Shown piece after piece: positions 57,901 to 63,837 of a stretch of DNA of 64,000 nt. Source of the stretch: Reticulitermes speratus (lineage: Eukaryota > Arthropoda > Insecta > Blattodea > Rhinotermitidae); the NCBI GenBank assembly GCA_021186555.1, contig JAJKFL010000013.1, positions 27,732,743-27,796,742 of the forward strand, given 5' to 3'. Below the pieces are notes generated by a model. It had not been told where the DNA came from and made no database searches. It saw only the letters and a program-made list of their open reading frames with translations. Made by a program: the position numbers and the translations under genes. Positions within the stretch are counted from its first letter, which is position 1. Each line of letters opens with the position of its first letter.

Positions 57901-59421
57901 CTGTTGGCATTTTATATTATTATATGTATGTACAGTCACAATGTGTCATAAAATTAGGGTCACATGTATCCTTTTCAGTGCACTTTCATTGTAGGCCAGA
58001 GATGACCAAATTAACCTATACCTCAGACTGCAAAGCCTGGGCTAGTAGAATTTGCTGTGTACAGGCACATGTGTTCCAACATGTCAATAGTACATTTTTA
58101 TTCACCTCTTTCACTAAACAACAATACTAAAGAGAAGGACATTGAAAAGAAAAAGTATGACAATACAAAAATTATGACAGGTACATGGCAAATTTTTGGG
58201 GTAGTAAAATGCCCAAAACTTTGATTATATATTTCACTACCTGAAAATAGTTTAAAATATACTGAATATCTACTAGCACCATACTATCATGTGTCAAAAT
58301 GACATCAACTACTTCCATGTACGTTACAGAACTGCTGCTTTCATTACACTTACTAGCCTCAACACAAACCAAGTAAAACGTACATCTGAGTAAATTAAAC
58401 CAAGCTAAACTAAAACAACCTTAAACGTATCAGTAAATTTGGATTTGCTAATTCTTTTAAACACTTACAGACATCTGCTAGTGAACAGTTCAACTACGCT
58501 GGGGCACTGTTTATACCAGAAAATGTACATGATCAATCACCAACACAATAGTGTGAAGATACAATTAACACTCCTTATCAGCTACAATTCTTATAGATCG
58601 ATGTTCAATGTGTACAAGTCGTATTTTACAATCTGAATATTGTTTGTGGGAACATCTTCACTGGCTCCTTGAATACATTACTGAATGTGAGTACTCTCAG
58701 TATTACATACATACCTGCCTTCAAGTCAGGTATCTAATAACATGTAGATAAAGTCCAGAAAAAATAAAAAAATTACAAGCACCATTCACATATATAATGA
58801 CTCCTGTATAGCTGTTAAAACAAATAAATTCTGGACACTGACGTGGTCATATAAAGCCCCAATAACAAGGCCGACATGTAAAATTTTCTACTAACCCTAA
58901 AAAATGTAAAACTGCTCACATAAAAACACGCCTTCCGTTTATTCGAACTGTAGCCTGGTTAATAAGGTTTAAACTAGGACTCAGTTCGTAACTCCCGCTA
59001 CATAACATGTTAGGTGATGTACAGTGATGGCAGCACCATTACTCTTGCGGTGTTCGCAAAATACATCTGTCATCACACAATTCCAACCCGTTTACACAGT
59101 TCAAGATCCAAGCTATACGGGATTCAAAATACTTTAGATTTGCTTTGTTTTTGCTTATGAATAGGTCACAATTCGCACAAAACCCGTTTTGACACACAAA
59201 CACAAACATCTTTCATTTCCATAAAGGACGCTTTTGTCAAAAAGTGTGTACTTTATAAGACAATATATATGCTAACCTTCCTGAGAATTTTCCAGCATTT
59301 CCTGAAGTTCCATGAAATTTGGGTATGTAATTCCACATGATTTGCCGAATTTTTCTAAAAACGAGCAAATAACTGCAAAATTTGGGTCACAAACACAAGA
59401 TGCTTCATTATCAGACGCCAT
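13437..59421 (-). CDS. Rsf1: Remodeling and spacing factor 1 (Rsf1), whole gene, 18 coding exons
   Basis: Rsf1 is the histone-binding subunit that pairs with the ISWI ATPase to space nucleosomes in the nucleus. Exons (minus strand, 5' to 3'): 59421-59277, 49101-48917, 47231-47035, 46795-36688, 33874-33645, 33147-33109, 33003-32855, 32008-31848, 31212-31037, 30709-30553, 29587-29409, 28670-28342, 25986-25817, 23204-23093, 22272-22164, 19577-19476, 19024-18769, 15562-13437. Every border is GT/AG and all phases join in frame once one missing base in exon 4 is allowed for. The total is about 4976 residues, against 1441 in the human protein. Family hallmarks in the right order are [14 protein letters not shown] at the N-terminus, WHIM-like exons 2-3, the PHD finger, [16 protein letters not shown] and GRGKDIATI. 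Identity is very secure. The last two or three exons are attached by phase and lack of another gene rather than by recognised homology. Confidence 0.93.
17385..17695. mobile_element. Possible hAT-like MITE
   Basis: The left end GGTTTCTCAAACTGTGGTAC and the right end AAAAGTTTGAGAATGTCTAC are inverted and resemble hAT MITE termini. No clean 8-base duplication was found. Confidence 0.45.
17734..17764. repeat. (ATTC)n microsatellite
   Basis: Seven or so ATTC units next to ATTT units, in the intron before the last Rsf1 exon. Confidence 0.8.
17780..18206 (-). mobile_element. Short inverted-repeat element with hammerhead-like motif
   Basis: A 23-base inverted repeat (17811-17833 and 18187-18209, TGAGATATGTTCAATAATCA and onward) bounds it. 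The 11-base direct repeat TCACTTAATGA at 17769-17779 and 18207-18217 is a possible target-site duplication. Thirty-odd extra bases (17780-17810) lie outside the left arm, reminiscent of the tail extension of Penelope-like elements. The hammerhead-like motif is at 17877-17921. Confidence 0.6.
17877..17921 (-). ncRNA. Hammerhead-ribozyme-like motif
   Basis: On the minus strand: stem I CCCC, core CTGAAGA, T, stem II GGTGG / CCACC with loop TTTGAA, core GAAA, palindrome TACGTA, then A and GGGG closing stem I. This is the order of an open type I hammerhead with a minimal stem III. The extra T before stem II is not canonical. Confidence 0.5.
18347..18605 (+). repeat. 37-bp minisatellite, 7 copies
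   Basis: The unit is GAAAGCAACAGAGCCCTAAC followed by TGTAACAGCTGTGTCAG. Seven units have few differences (CTAATCG in the first and last units, caaTagag in two), so the array is young. It is in the Rsf1 intron before exon 18. Confidence 0.93.
18769..19024 (-). CDS. Rsf1: Rsf1 exon 17, Glu-rich
   Basis: It encodes residues about 4184-4268. After [11 protein letters not shown] it is almost purely acidic, then [18 protein letters not shown]. Borders are TTTCAG|GAA and TCAG|GTTAGC, phase 1. Confidence 0.85.
19476..19577 (-). CDS. Rsf1: Rsf1 exon 16
   Basis: Thirty-four codons ([19 protein letters not shown] and onward, ending GSESEE). Borders are TTTCAG|ATA and GAG|GTAAGA. It is in phase 0 on both sides. 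Confidence 0.85.
19714..19759 (-). ncRNA. Hammerhead-ribozyme-like motif, left arm
   Basis: On the minus strand: AGTCC, CTGAAGA, T, GAGCC-loop-GGCTC, GAAA, ACATGT palindrome region, A, GGACT. Stem I (AGTCC/GGACT) and stem II (5 bp) pair perfectly. Confidence 0.55.
20141..20185 (+). ncRNA. Hammerhead-ribozyme-like motif, right arm
   Basis: The mirror copy of the left-arm motif on the plus strand. Stem II is intact, stem I is weakened (AGTCC/GGAAC). Confidence 0.5.
20399..20423. repeat. (AT)n microsatellite
   Basis: About 12 AT units in an Rsf1 intron. Confidence 0.85.
22005..22135 (-). mobile_element. SINE fragment
   Basis: It starts at the family tail (AAAAGGTAAAGGTA), then 'ccatgaaggcataca' and 'gcactagatggag'. 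It stops before the tRNA-like head. Confidence 0.65.
22164..22272 (-). CDS. Rsf1: Rsf1 exon 15, Lys-rich
   Basis: It encodes residues about 4113-4149 with an [18 protein letters not shown] basic helix. Borders are TTTTCAG|G and AAG|GTAAGG. The split Arg codon with exon 14 is in frame. Confidence 0.88.
23093..23204 (-). CDS. Rsf1: Rsf1 exon 14
   Basis: It encodes residues about 4076-4112 ([19 protein letters not shown] and a SDSEES patch). Alternating acidic Ser and basic patches are typical of this region. Borders are TTTTCAG|TT and GCG|GTAAGT. Confidence 0.89.
23397..23790 (+). pseudogene. PIF/Harbinger transposase remnant
   Basis: [20 protein letters not shown] and [12 protein letters not shown], then after frame breaks [17 protein letters not shown] and [13 protein letters not shown], match the N-terminal part of Harbinger-type nucleases (WxxxWxxRR..., ATGNSFEDLKF). 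It is several times disrupted and lies in the intron between Rsf1 exons 13 and 14. Confidence 0.7.
23995..24460 (+). mobile_element. Jockey-like LINE 3' fragment
   Basis: [34 protein letters not shown] and the late [16 protein letters not shown] match the post-RT region of the LINE at 60170-61650 ([20 protein letters not shown]). It has many stops. Confidence 0.75.
24780..24925 (+). mobile_element. SINE fragment, tail half
   Basis: GGGTACCGGGTAAAGCGGCC, 'cacccccacctagagccaagg', 'tagagctatacctctact' and GGGACAGCTTTACCTTTA match the family body and tail in plus orientation. The tRNA-like head is absent. Confidence 0.7.
25280..25350. repeat. Short inverted repeat
   Basis: AGGCTTAGGATTATATGCAT and, in reverse complement, ATGCATATGATCCTAAGCCT flank a spacer of about 15 bases. 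A diverged third copy of the word lies near 25440-25470. Probably a small foldback repeat. Confidence 0.55.
25817..25986 (-). CDS. Rsf1: Rsf1 exon 13
   Basis: It encodes residues about 4019-4075. A long acidic run ([16 protein letters not shown]) is followed by [15 protein letters not shown], similar to the RSRRL/RRSTR segments of Rsf1 C-termini. Borders are TTTTAG|TT and TTTA|GTAAGT. Confidence 0.9.
26555..26770 (-). pseudogene. mariner transposase remnant
   Basis: [19 protein letters not shown] matches the GIVHKEFVPPGQTVNGKFY segment of the mariner at 2600-3740. Upstream residues ([15 protein letters not shown]) align with SQWKSPNSPRPKKARQVRSNV. Only this short piece remains. Confidence 0.65.
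27251..28170 (+). mobile_element. pogo-like deletion-derivative transposon, copy 1
   Basis: The terminal inverted repeat CCGTATATTCTCGAATCTAA reads in reverse at the far end, flanked by TA duplications (27249-27250, 28171-28172). Internal repeats of CGAATCTAATCCGCAC lie at both ends, and the left end has one extra repeat unit relative to copy 2. It is 920 bases and lies in the Rsf1 intron between exons 12 and 13. The catalytic domain is missing. Confidence 0.92.
27569..27877 (+). CDS. Truncated pogo transposase N-terminus, DNA-binding HTH
   Basis: 102 residues from ATG 27569. [20 protein letters not shown] and [18 protein letters not shown] form the psq/Brinker-like helix-turn-helix found at the start of POGK-type pogo transposases, followed by [19 protein letters not shown]. 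The ORF stops at ARRR. A one-base shift would continue [20 protein letters not shown] to an acidic end, so the family probably descends from an internal deletion joining the N-terminus to the last few codons. It could act only as a DNA-binding protein. Confidence 0.75.
   Translation: MEEGHLKSKRLSYTAKFKREVVRCAEENGNRKAAAIFGVDESNVRLWRKHKAAIRGCEASRRKFTGPKKGRFPEIDDAVFTFFQERRKTGLFVSYDLLARRR
28342..28670 (-). CDS. Rsf1: Rsf1 exon 12, GRGKDIATI motif and acidic tail
   Basis: It encodes residues about 3910-4018. [16 protein letters not shown] corresponds to GRGKDISTILDEERKE in vertebrates. An acidic tract and a basic [16 protein letters not shown] segment follow. The acceptor is ATTTAG|GAT and the donor GCAG|GTAGTG. 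Confidence 0.94.
28671..29408. other. Rsf1 intron 11, nothing recognised
   Basis: AT-rich intron between exons 11 and 12. No repeat family recognised. Confidence 0.5.
29409..29587 (-). CDS. Rsf1: Rsf1 exon 11, SYRFNEFDD motif
   Basis: It encodes residues about 3850-3909. A Ser/Asp-rich stretch precedes [19 protein letters not shown], equivalent to ISYRFDEFDEAIDEAI in human RSF1. Borders are TTATAG|GT and CAG|GTAAAA. Confidence 0.95.
30553..30709 (-). CDS. Rsf1: Rsf1 exon 10, post-PHD helix and YVGIS motif
   Basis: It encodes residues about 3798-3849. A charged helix ([16 protein letters not shown]) leads into [15 protein letters not shown], matching human ERLVYVGISIENIIP. Borders are TTTTAG|ACG and AGTG|GTAAGT. 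Confidence 0.95.
31037..31212 (-). CDS. Rsf1: Rsf1 exon 9, PHD finger
   Basis: A complete C4HC3 PHD zinc finger fills one exon: CQKC, then CDKC, GWHGSC and WFCPPC, with the spacing of human RSF1 (CKKC..LLCDSCDSGYHTACL..EWFCPPC). It presumably reads the histone tail. The acceptor is GGTTAG|AG and the donor CAT|GTGAGT. This exon alone identifies the gene family. Confidence 0.96.
31330..31575 (+). mobile_element. SINE copy, diverged
   Basis: The head GGGGTGCTCAGTCAGCATAG resembles a tRNA A-box region, then 'gggtcaaattccc' in the B-box position, and the tail 'ggacaagtttacctttacct'. It is a different subfamily from the copy at 1822. Confidence 0.6.
31848..32008 (-). CDS. Rsf1: Rsf1 exon 8, acidic segment before PHD
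   Basis: It encodes residues about 3685-3738. A Glu-rich start ([12 protein letters not shown]) leads to the basic RRARTAQK. The acceptor is CTTTAG|TT and the donor AAAG|GTAAAC. Human RSF1 also has an acidic run just before the PHD finger. Confidence 0.91.
32855..33003 (-). CDS. Rsf1: Rsf1 exon 7
   Basis: It encodes residues about 3636-3684. An acidic half ([15 protein letters not shown]) is followed by a Lys/Arg run. The acceptor is TTTACAG|GCA and the donor CAAG|GTAACA, phase 2. Confidence 0.9.
33109..33147 (-). CDS. Rsf1: Rsf1 exon 6, 39-base microexon
   Basis: It encodes 13 residues ([13 protein letters not shown]), a basic nuclear-localisation-like patch. Borders are TTTCAG|GAA and ACT|GTAAGT. 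It is in phase 0 on both sides, so it could be skipped without shifting the frame. Confidence 0.85.
33645..33874 (-). CDS. Rsf1: Rsf1 exon 5, basic helical segment
   Basis: It encodes residues about 3546-3622. It carries [19 protein letters not shown], a highly charged helix conserved in insect Rsf1 proteins. Borders are TTACAG|CC and AAG|GTAAGG. The split Thr codon with exon 4 (A+CC) is in frame. Confidence 0.92.
34235..34720 (+). pseudogene. Degraded 3' end of a LINE A relative
   Basis: VFENRVLK at 34237, then 'gaggagcttcatatttctg', 'aatgaaccaaaaaattcc' and 'ttcttgaccagctgag...ctgctgctccatgga' parallel 6540-6990 of LINE A. There are many indels and stops. It is in Rsf1 intron 4. Confidence 0.65.
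35148..35344. mobile_element. Diverged foldback element
   Basis: AGATCTGCGCTCTTCTGGGA at the left is mirrored by TCCCAGAAGAGCGCAGATCT at the right. Inner parts (GTTTACC..ACGCATCGGTCCCAT against ATGGGACTGATATGCTG..GGTAAAC) also mirror. A hammerhead-like arrangement with mutated core (ATGAAGA, GGGAC/GTCCC, AAAA) is at about 35253-35297 on the plus strand. Confidence 0.65.
35345..36687. other. Rsf1 intron 4, nothing recognised
   Basis: AT-rich, with no element or ORF I can identify. Confidence 0.5.
36688..46795 (-). CDS. Rsf1: Rsf1 exon 4, giant 10.1-kb coding exon with one frameshift
   Basis: This single exon is 10108 bases and encodes residues about 176-3545 if one base is restored near 40660. 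The acceptor is TTTTTCAG|AGAC at 46795 and the donor A|GTAAGT at 36688. It begins with [16 protein letters not shown], continuing the WHIM region, then becomes mostly low-complexity. There is an acidic block (residues near 225-240), three x-DLS-x-K motifs (45195-45455), a degenerate DKTVGKSVD repeat array (about 41860-39140), KR-rich segments, and an AT-hook-like [10 protein letters not shown] stretch (about 36830-36880). The exon reads open for 6.1 kb, shifts frame, then reads open for another 3.9 kb. The exon length modulo 3 matches the flanking splice phases only when one base is added, so the gene is probably intact in vivo and the shift is a sequence error or allele. Confidence 0.92.
39140..41860 (-). 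repeat. Degenerate amino-acid repeat array inside Rsf1 exon 4
   Basis: About 900 residues (roughly 1820-2730 of the protein) consist of loosely repeated 15-20-residue units of the form (A/T)[12 protein letters not shown]. Examples are [31 protein letters not shown] and [11 protein letters not shown]. Units are diverged at DNA level, so the array is old. The repeat is Lys/Asp/Thr/Val rich with no hydrophobic core, so it is probably disordered. The frameshift near 40660 falls inside the array. Confidence 0.8.
40655..40668 (-). other. Single-base frameshift in Rsf1 exon 4
   Basis: Reading on the minus strand, the upstream frame reads SADK then LFKNL and a stop, while the next frame continues [17 protein letters not shown], which fits the repeat pattern. 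One extra A in the AAA run at 40662-40660 would fuse them. The exon length and both splice phases also demand one additional base. Confidence 0.85.
46910..46949. repeat. (TG)n and G-run low-complexity tract
   Basis: A TG-rich stretch running into about 12 consecutive G, inside Rsf1 intron 3 less than 200 bases from exon 4. Confidence 0.85.
47035..47231 (-). CDS. Rsf1: Rsf1 exon 3, WHIM2-like region
   Basis: It encodes residues 111 to about 176. [18 protein letters not shown] is the diagnostic WHIM2 motif (human QPIGRDKDGLMYWYQLD). The acceptor is AACAG|ATG and the donor CAAG|GTAAAC, phase 2, joining exon 4 to rebuild an Arg codon. Confidence 0.94.
47790..48270 (-). pseudogene. mariner/Tc1-type transposase remnant
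   Basis: Minus-strand translation gives [19 protein letters not shown] and [20 protein letters not shown], matching the C-terminus of a mariner-type transposase (FGPLKKHL..D..V..AV..WL....FF..GI). Stops and indels are frequent. The lineage differs from the element at 2600-3740. Confidence 0.65.
48917..49101 (-). CDS. Rsf1: Rsf1 exon 2, DDT/WHIM1-like region
   Basis: The acceptor is TTTCAG|TT and the donor AAAG|GTGAAT. It encodes residues 49-110. [11 protein letters not shown] and [13 protein letters not shown] correspond to LVELHLKLMRK and TADRWEKYLIKIC of human RSF1, the helical region predicted to contact ISWI-bound linker DNA. Confidence 0.93.
49536..50437 (+). mobile_element. pogo-like deletion-derivative transposon, copy 2
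   Basis: It has the same ends, TA duplications (49534-49535, 50438-50439) and internal structure as 27251-28170, and is 902 bases. By eye it is about 98% identical. It lies in Rsf1 intron 1. Confidence 0.92.
49836..50144 (+). CDS. Truncated pogo transposase N-terminus, copy 2
   Basis: The same 102-residue HTH ORF as copy 1, with about five substitutions (V/I, A/T, D/N, R/S, I/V), all leaving the frame open to the identical stop. The same one-base shift before EEAIKKAR is present, so the truncation was already in the element that spread. Confidence 0.75.
   Translation: MEEGHLKSKRLSYTAKFKREVIRCAEENGNRKATAIFGVNESNVRLWRKHKAAISGCEASRRKFTGPKKGRFPEVDDAVFTFFQERRKTGLFVSYDLLARRR
50438..51954. other. 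Rsf1 intron 1, nothing recognised
   Basis: AT-rich, no gene or repeat family identified. Confidence 0.45.
51955..52013. repeat. (ACT)n / (GCT)n microsatellite
   Basis: About 14 TAC/ACT units followed by four GCT units. Confidence 0.92.
53022..53061 (-). ncRNA. Hammerhead-ribozyme-like motif, left arm
   Basis: On the minus strand: CCC, CTGATGA, T, a decayed stem II (GGTAC/AGATC), GAAA, CACGTG palindrome, TA, GGG. The core is intact, stem II is broken by substitutions. Confidence 0.45.
53684..53730 (+). ncRNA. Hammerhead-ribozyme-like motif, right arm
   Basis: AACCC, CTGATGA, T, GGTCC-ATCC-GGACC, GAAA, CACGTG palindrome, TA, GGGTT. Both stems pair fully. This is the best preserved copy in the window. 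Confidence 0.58.
54250..54900 (-). pseudogene. Tigger/jerky-type transposase remnant
   Basis: Minus-strand [20 protein letters not shown] and [20 protein letters not shown] resemble the C-terminal region of Tigger/jerky DDE transposases (..YN.A.AW..V...T...AW.KL). [20 protein letters not shown] follows further on. An ATC microsatellite (54392-54421) splits it. Confidence 0.6.
54392..54421. repeat. (ATC)n microsatellite
   Basis: About ten ATC units. Confidence 0.88.
54985..55256 (+). repeat. Diverged minisatellite, about 35-40 bp unit
   Basis: Seven imperfect copies of GGTACTATCCTGGCATTTGC followed by CATGGCCCATTCA. Unit length and sequence vary, so it is older than the 18347 array. Confidence 0.82.
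55300..56014. other. Rsf1 intron 1, nothing recognised
   Basis: No element or ORF identified. Confidence 0.45.
56015..56310 (-). mobile_element. SINE copy
   Basis: GTAAAGGTGACCCTGGACAT tail, 'ctggcaccagatggagg', 'ccctggtacacactgaatagg' and 'aggctgggtgggcct' match the family in reverse orientation. Confidence 0.72.
56900..57680 (+). pseudogene. Jerky/Tigger-type DDE transposase remnant
   Basis: [20 protein letters not shown] then [13 protein letters not shown] aligns with the NADETGL block that holds a catalytic Asp in pogo/jerky transposases (here Asn). Later [19 protein letters not shown] matches the QPMDQGVI..LKRHYR region. It has multiple stops. Confidence 0.65.
57700..59276. other. Rsf1 intron 1, nothing recognised
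   Basis: AT-rich sequence between the jerky remnant and the exon 1 donor. No element identified. Confidence 0.45.
59277..59421 (-). CDS. Rsf1: Rsf1 exon 1, start codon
   Basis: The ATG is at 59421-59419. The exon encodes residues 1-48 plus one base and ends in a G|GTTAGC donor. The [14 protein letters not shown] segment (residues 13-26) matches the vertebrate Rsf1 N-terminus (PNFAVVCSFLERYG), which fixes the start region. The following intron is about 10 kb and full of repeats. Confidence 0.93.
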
Positions 59422-59663
59422 TTTCACTCGCCTTACACACTACGTTATACAATGTTCGTGCAATCTTTAAATATTGACATAATCTCCATACTGACTAGGG
59501 CCAATAAAACATAACTAAGTGAATTTTATTTTTATATATATTCAAGCATCAATAACCAAAAGTTCTGAAAAGATCATTGGCATTATTAACTTGGGTACAC
59601 ATCCGATTAAATTTGTTCAGAAATTCGATATCCTAAACACCCTGAGCTCAATCACAGTTCAAC

Positions 59664-59681
59664 ATGGTTAGGTTAGGTTAC
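59664..59681. repeat. TTAGG-type repeat near Rsf1 promoter
   Basis: GGTTAGGTTAGGTTA, three units of the insect telomere word, about 250 bases upstream of the start codon. Short interstitial copies are common in insect promoters and untranslated regions. Confidence 0.7.
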
Positions 59682-60169
59682 GAGCGACATGTATGAATGT
59701 GCCGAATTACATATCCGGTTGCTGATCCGTGTTACAGATAATCCATGTAAAGAGGTACTGATGAAAGTAATCAGGAAGTTACACTTAAATTTGAGACTTA
59801 GGAAGTAACTCAATCATATCATATAATCTTTATTAAATTCCGTAAATCCATTACAGGGTCTCGAGAGACCTGCCGGACAGAACCAGTCACATCATATCAC
59901 AATATAATAAATTTAACATAGAACAACAATTGCATTAAAGTAATAAAACTTCCCTAATATACAGATTATAATTGCTATAAAAGTATTCTATTGGAACAAT
60001 AAGATAACAATGAAAGAAGTTAAAAAAATTACATAGATAGAATTCCCTGATATTAGCAGTCACAACAAACCAAGAACGTACTTGAAGTCAGTATTGAAAT
60101 ATTTCTCTAATGAATAAAATACGTGTGAGAAGAAAATTTTTTATGTACTCTTGATTTTTCTTTTTTCTT

Positions 60170-61650
60170 GAATCAAGTATTTTATATTTGAGGGAAGATT
60201 ATTGTAAACCTGATGCCAGTATAGTAAGCACCTTTCTGGGCTATTGTAAGTCTCAAGTGTGGTAGATGAAGATTAGTTCTGTTTCTAGTATTGATAGTGT
60301 GGATTCCACAATTATGTTCAAACATGTCATTACTATTAATTACAAATAGTAATAAAGAAAGTATATACTGTGATTGCAGTGGCAAAATTTGTAACTTTTT
60401 GAATTGTTCCTTGCAAGAATCCCTACTTCTGATATTTGTAATTATCCTAATTACTCCCTTCTGCAGCCTAAATATATTGTTGCTAATTGAAGAGTTCCCC
60501 CAGAATATTATACCATAAGACATTATGGAGTGAAAATAAGAAAAGTAAATCACTCAATGATTCCTGTGACATATAGGGCTTAACCACCCTAATTGCATAA
60601 CAGGCCATACTAAGTTTATTCATGAGGTGATCAAGATGGCTTTTCCAGGATAGGGTAGAATCAATAATTAAGCCAAGAAATTTGGTCTGTGTGCAAGTAC
60701 TAATCTCATTATTATAATTAATCTCTCTGTCGATTAGATGGCTGTTTTTTGTTCTAAAGTGTAAGTACTTAGTCTTATCAAAGTGTAAAGGTAACAAATT
60801 ACTGTTAAGCCAAGTATTGATGTTGTCAAAGACATTGGTGATAACTTCCCTGAAGTAATCAGGATTAAGGTTGGTAACAATAATACTTGTGTCATTAGCA
60901 AAGATGACTGGTTTGGAATTGTCATTTATGGTTAAAGATAAGTCATTTATAAAAAGCAGAAAAAGCAATGGTCCAAGTATCGAACCTTGTGGTACTCCAA
61001 TATTAATCTTTCCCCAGCATGAAGAGGTGCCATTAATTAGAACTCTTGATATCTGTCTTTAAGGTATGATGCAATTAACGCCTTTGCACTACCTACTATA
61101 CCATAAAATTTCAATTTAGACAACAAAATATCATGATCTATACAATCAAATGCCTTTTGAAGGTTGTAGAATATACCACCAACTGACATTTTATTGTTTA
61201 CAGCTTGTAATATGTCATTTATTAGTTTAAATGAGGCTTTGTCTGTTGAAGAGTTCCTTCAAAAGCCATATTGTTCTTCAAATAGAACATTGTTACAATT
61301 AATATGTTGACTTAGTCTTCTATATATCACCTTTTTGAGGACCTTAGAGATTGAAGTTAATAGTGCTATAGGTCTATATAATTGGACATATTATTTTTCT
61401 CTCCATTCTTAAATAATGGCTTTATTTCAGGGTATTTTAAGCGAACCGGAAATTTACCTGATCTAAGACATCTGTTACATATATAATTCAGAGGAGAACT
61501 GATAAATAGGTAGCTTATTTTTAATATTTTAGTTGAGATCTCATCATAGCCATATGAAGATTTGGGTTTAAGAGATTTAATTATTTTTTCTATTTCAGTA
61601 GTAGTTTTGTGATTAAACTTTATATGAGGAAATGGTTGTTTAAAGATATG
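60170..61650 (-). mobile_element. Jockey-like LINE, reverse transcriptase, inactive
   Basis: Minus-strand frames give SLKPKSSYGYDEIS, LFEEQYGF, YNLQKAFDCIDHDIL, VPQGSILGPLLFLLFINDL, then FANDTSIIV where the catalytic FADD should be, FLGLIIDSTLSWKSHLDHL, and [14 protein letters not shown]. The second catalytic Asp is Asn and several frameshifts are present, so it is dead. It lies upstream of the Rsf1 promoter. Confidence 0.88.
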
Positions 61651-62329
61651 GAAAGTAAAAAAGCGTACTTAGTATATTTGGCAGGAAATCGGAAGGGGGC
61701 CCAATGTAATTCTGCAAACCCAAAGCCGGATCATAAGGTTTCAATTGACTTGAGTCCCTTGTCAGTGACGGTGTGGAGCAGTAAATAAACATTTGTTCAA
61801 AATTTATCGAGGAAAACTTCAGATTACATGGAATATGATAAGTACATGAGCCTTATGTCACATGTTAGTCGTGGGATATGTAAATACCAGACGAAGCTGT
61901 TGAATTTTCGTGTTTAATGGAAAACGGGTTACAAAAACAGTTCCTATTTCAGCTATATGCAGAAACAATTATGCGTTGAAAGGACTTAACCATTGTGCTA
62001 GTTGTATTTTTTACATTACAAATGTTCTAGATTTCTTCCACAACCCATTTCAGTGTACTATCCTTTTATCCCAACATGTGTGTTTCTGGTTGAGTTTATT
62101 GAGCGGGCACCCATAACACTAACTGCACATGACCTACTGAGTTAAGAAGTACCAGTTTATATTAAGTGAGCATCATCTCCATACTGCCATCACACTTACA
62201 GATTTGTTGTTGCACGTCCACATAGTTGGGAAAATTTCAGAGCCTGGGAACAAAATAGAATTAGAATGGAATTTATTTATGTTTCACAGATATACTGGAT
62301 GTAGCATGTCACAGCATGAATATGTCATA

Positions 62330-62890
62330 TACAGATATGAAATATGTGATTTGTAGAGCTATTCATAATCATCTTGTAAGAATATCATGTTATGCAGACC
62401 AAAAATATTAGCAAGGTATTTGTACCAAATTTTACTCAACGTGCGCACTACTTACAGTTGGAACAAATTTTTCTGAAAGGATGAGCTGAGAGATAATCTT
62501 TCAGTGGTGGCTTAAATACTCTTATGTCATGGTTTAAGATTTTAATGTTAGATGGAAGAGCATTATGTACCTTGCTTCCTACACACTACACACCCTTGTG
62601 GTGACTAGCGACATAGCATTGGCATGTGGAGGTTGTGTTTGTCTTGTATTTCACTAAGTTTGGGGGTAATATATTCAGTACATTCTTTTCTGACTTAAGC
62701 TGTTACAAATCTGCAGGACATGGAATTTAGTTGTAGCTGCTTCTTTGTTTTAGTACCATAACCTATATTTAAATTAATGCATGTCTTATTGTTACGGAAA
62801 AATTTCATGAAGTCTGTTTTGTCAAAGTTTAATGGAAACTTATTTCCTTTAAACCATTTTTTCAACCTGGCACAGTCATCATTCATGCAA
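62330..62890 (-). mobile_element. Second Jockey-like LINE remnant
   Basis: 62886-62695 reads CARLKKWFKGNKFPLNFDKTDFMKF, the post-YADD region of Jockey-like RTs. 62590-62450 reads HNALPSNIKILNHDIRVFK and LKDYLSAHPF, the C-terminus. The middle is deleted. Confidence 0.72.
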
Positions 62891-63679
62891 TTTTGAAAGT
62901 TAAAATTTCTTAAACATGCATAATTACCACATCACAAAGGCAATTTATGTTTTTCCATAACTTACGTGACTGTGTATTCAGCCTATGTAACTCTACAATC
63001 TTCGTAACATTCAAATTACAACCTACCTTTTCTCTTTTTCCTTCCTTTTGCATTATTCTTGAGCTTCATCGTTGCTATACACACATCAGTGTCAATACAA
63101 ACAGCACCCTCACAAGCTGTAGCCAGCATACTCACACTTCCTGGATTATACAGTGAAAGACATTAAGATGGTGATACCATGAAAACTGCACCACAAATAG
63201 TTTGTTGCATTCATACGTAACAGATTACACACCATGAATAACAAGTACACAAGTTCACAAAAATTATAGTAATATCATTTCTAAAATGCCCAACCTGAAA
63301 TAATGAAAATGTTTGTCCTTTTACCATTTCTGAGTTCTGCTTCCTCATCCAAGCACAGTAGCATCCAAGTGATGGGAAATTTTAAAAGCAACAGCCGAAA
63401 GTTCACAGATACAGGCTTATGATTCTGGACCCTCAGAACTTTCTGGAAACTTTTTTTCACACCAGCTGTTTTTGTCTTTTAAAACATGGGATGTTATGAA
63501 GATGGGAAAATAATTTTTGTAATGGTGGTATAAAAACAAGTATTTAAATATTTCATGTCAATAACAAGAATTTTTATTTTATAATTACTTTTCTGAAATA
63601 GTCATTTCGAAGGATACTTTTTACCTTCACTGTGTGATACTGAAGCACCAGAGTATTAATATAACCTCTCTACCTTCCC

Positions 63680-63835
63680 ATGGGTCAAAGTGAAGGCACT
63701 GTTATGCATGCCATGAAGGCATGTGAGGGAATCTTAACTTTGGCACTAGATGGAGGTGAGTGATGATTTTCATGGCCCAGCCAAAGTACACCTGGGGAAA
63801 GAACCCCCCAGTACCCATTCAGTAGGAGGAAACAC
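63680..63835 (-). mobile_element. SINE fragment
   Basis: 'ccatgaaggcatgtgaggg', 'ggcactagatggagg', 'ccccagtacccattcagtaggagg' match the family body in reverse. It abuts the duplicated Rsf1-downstream segment. Confidence 0.68.
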
Positions 63836-63837
63836 AA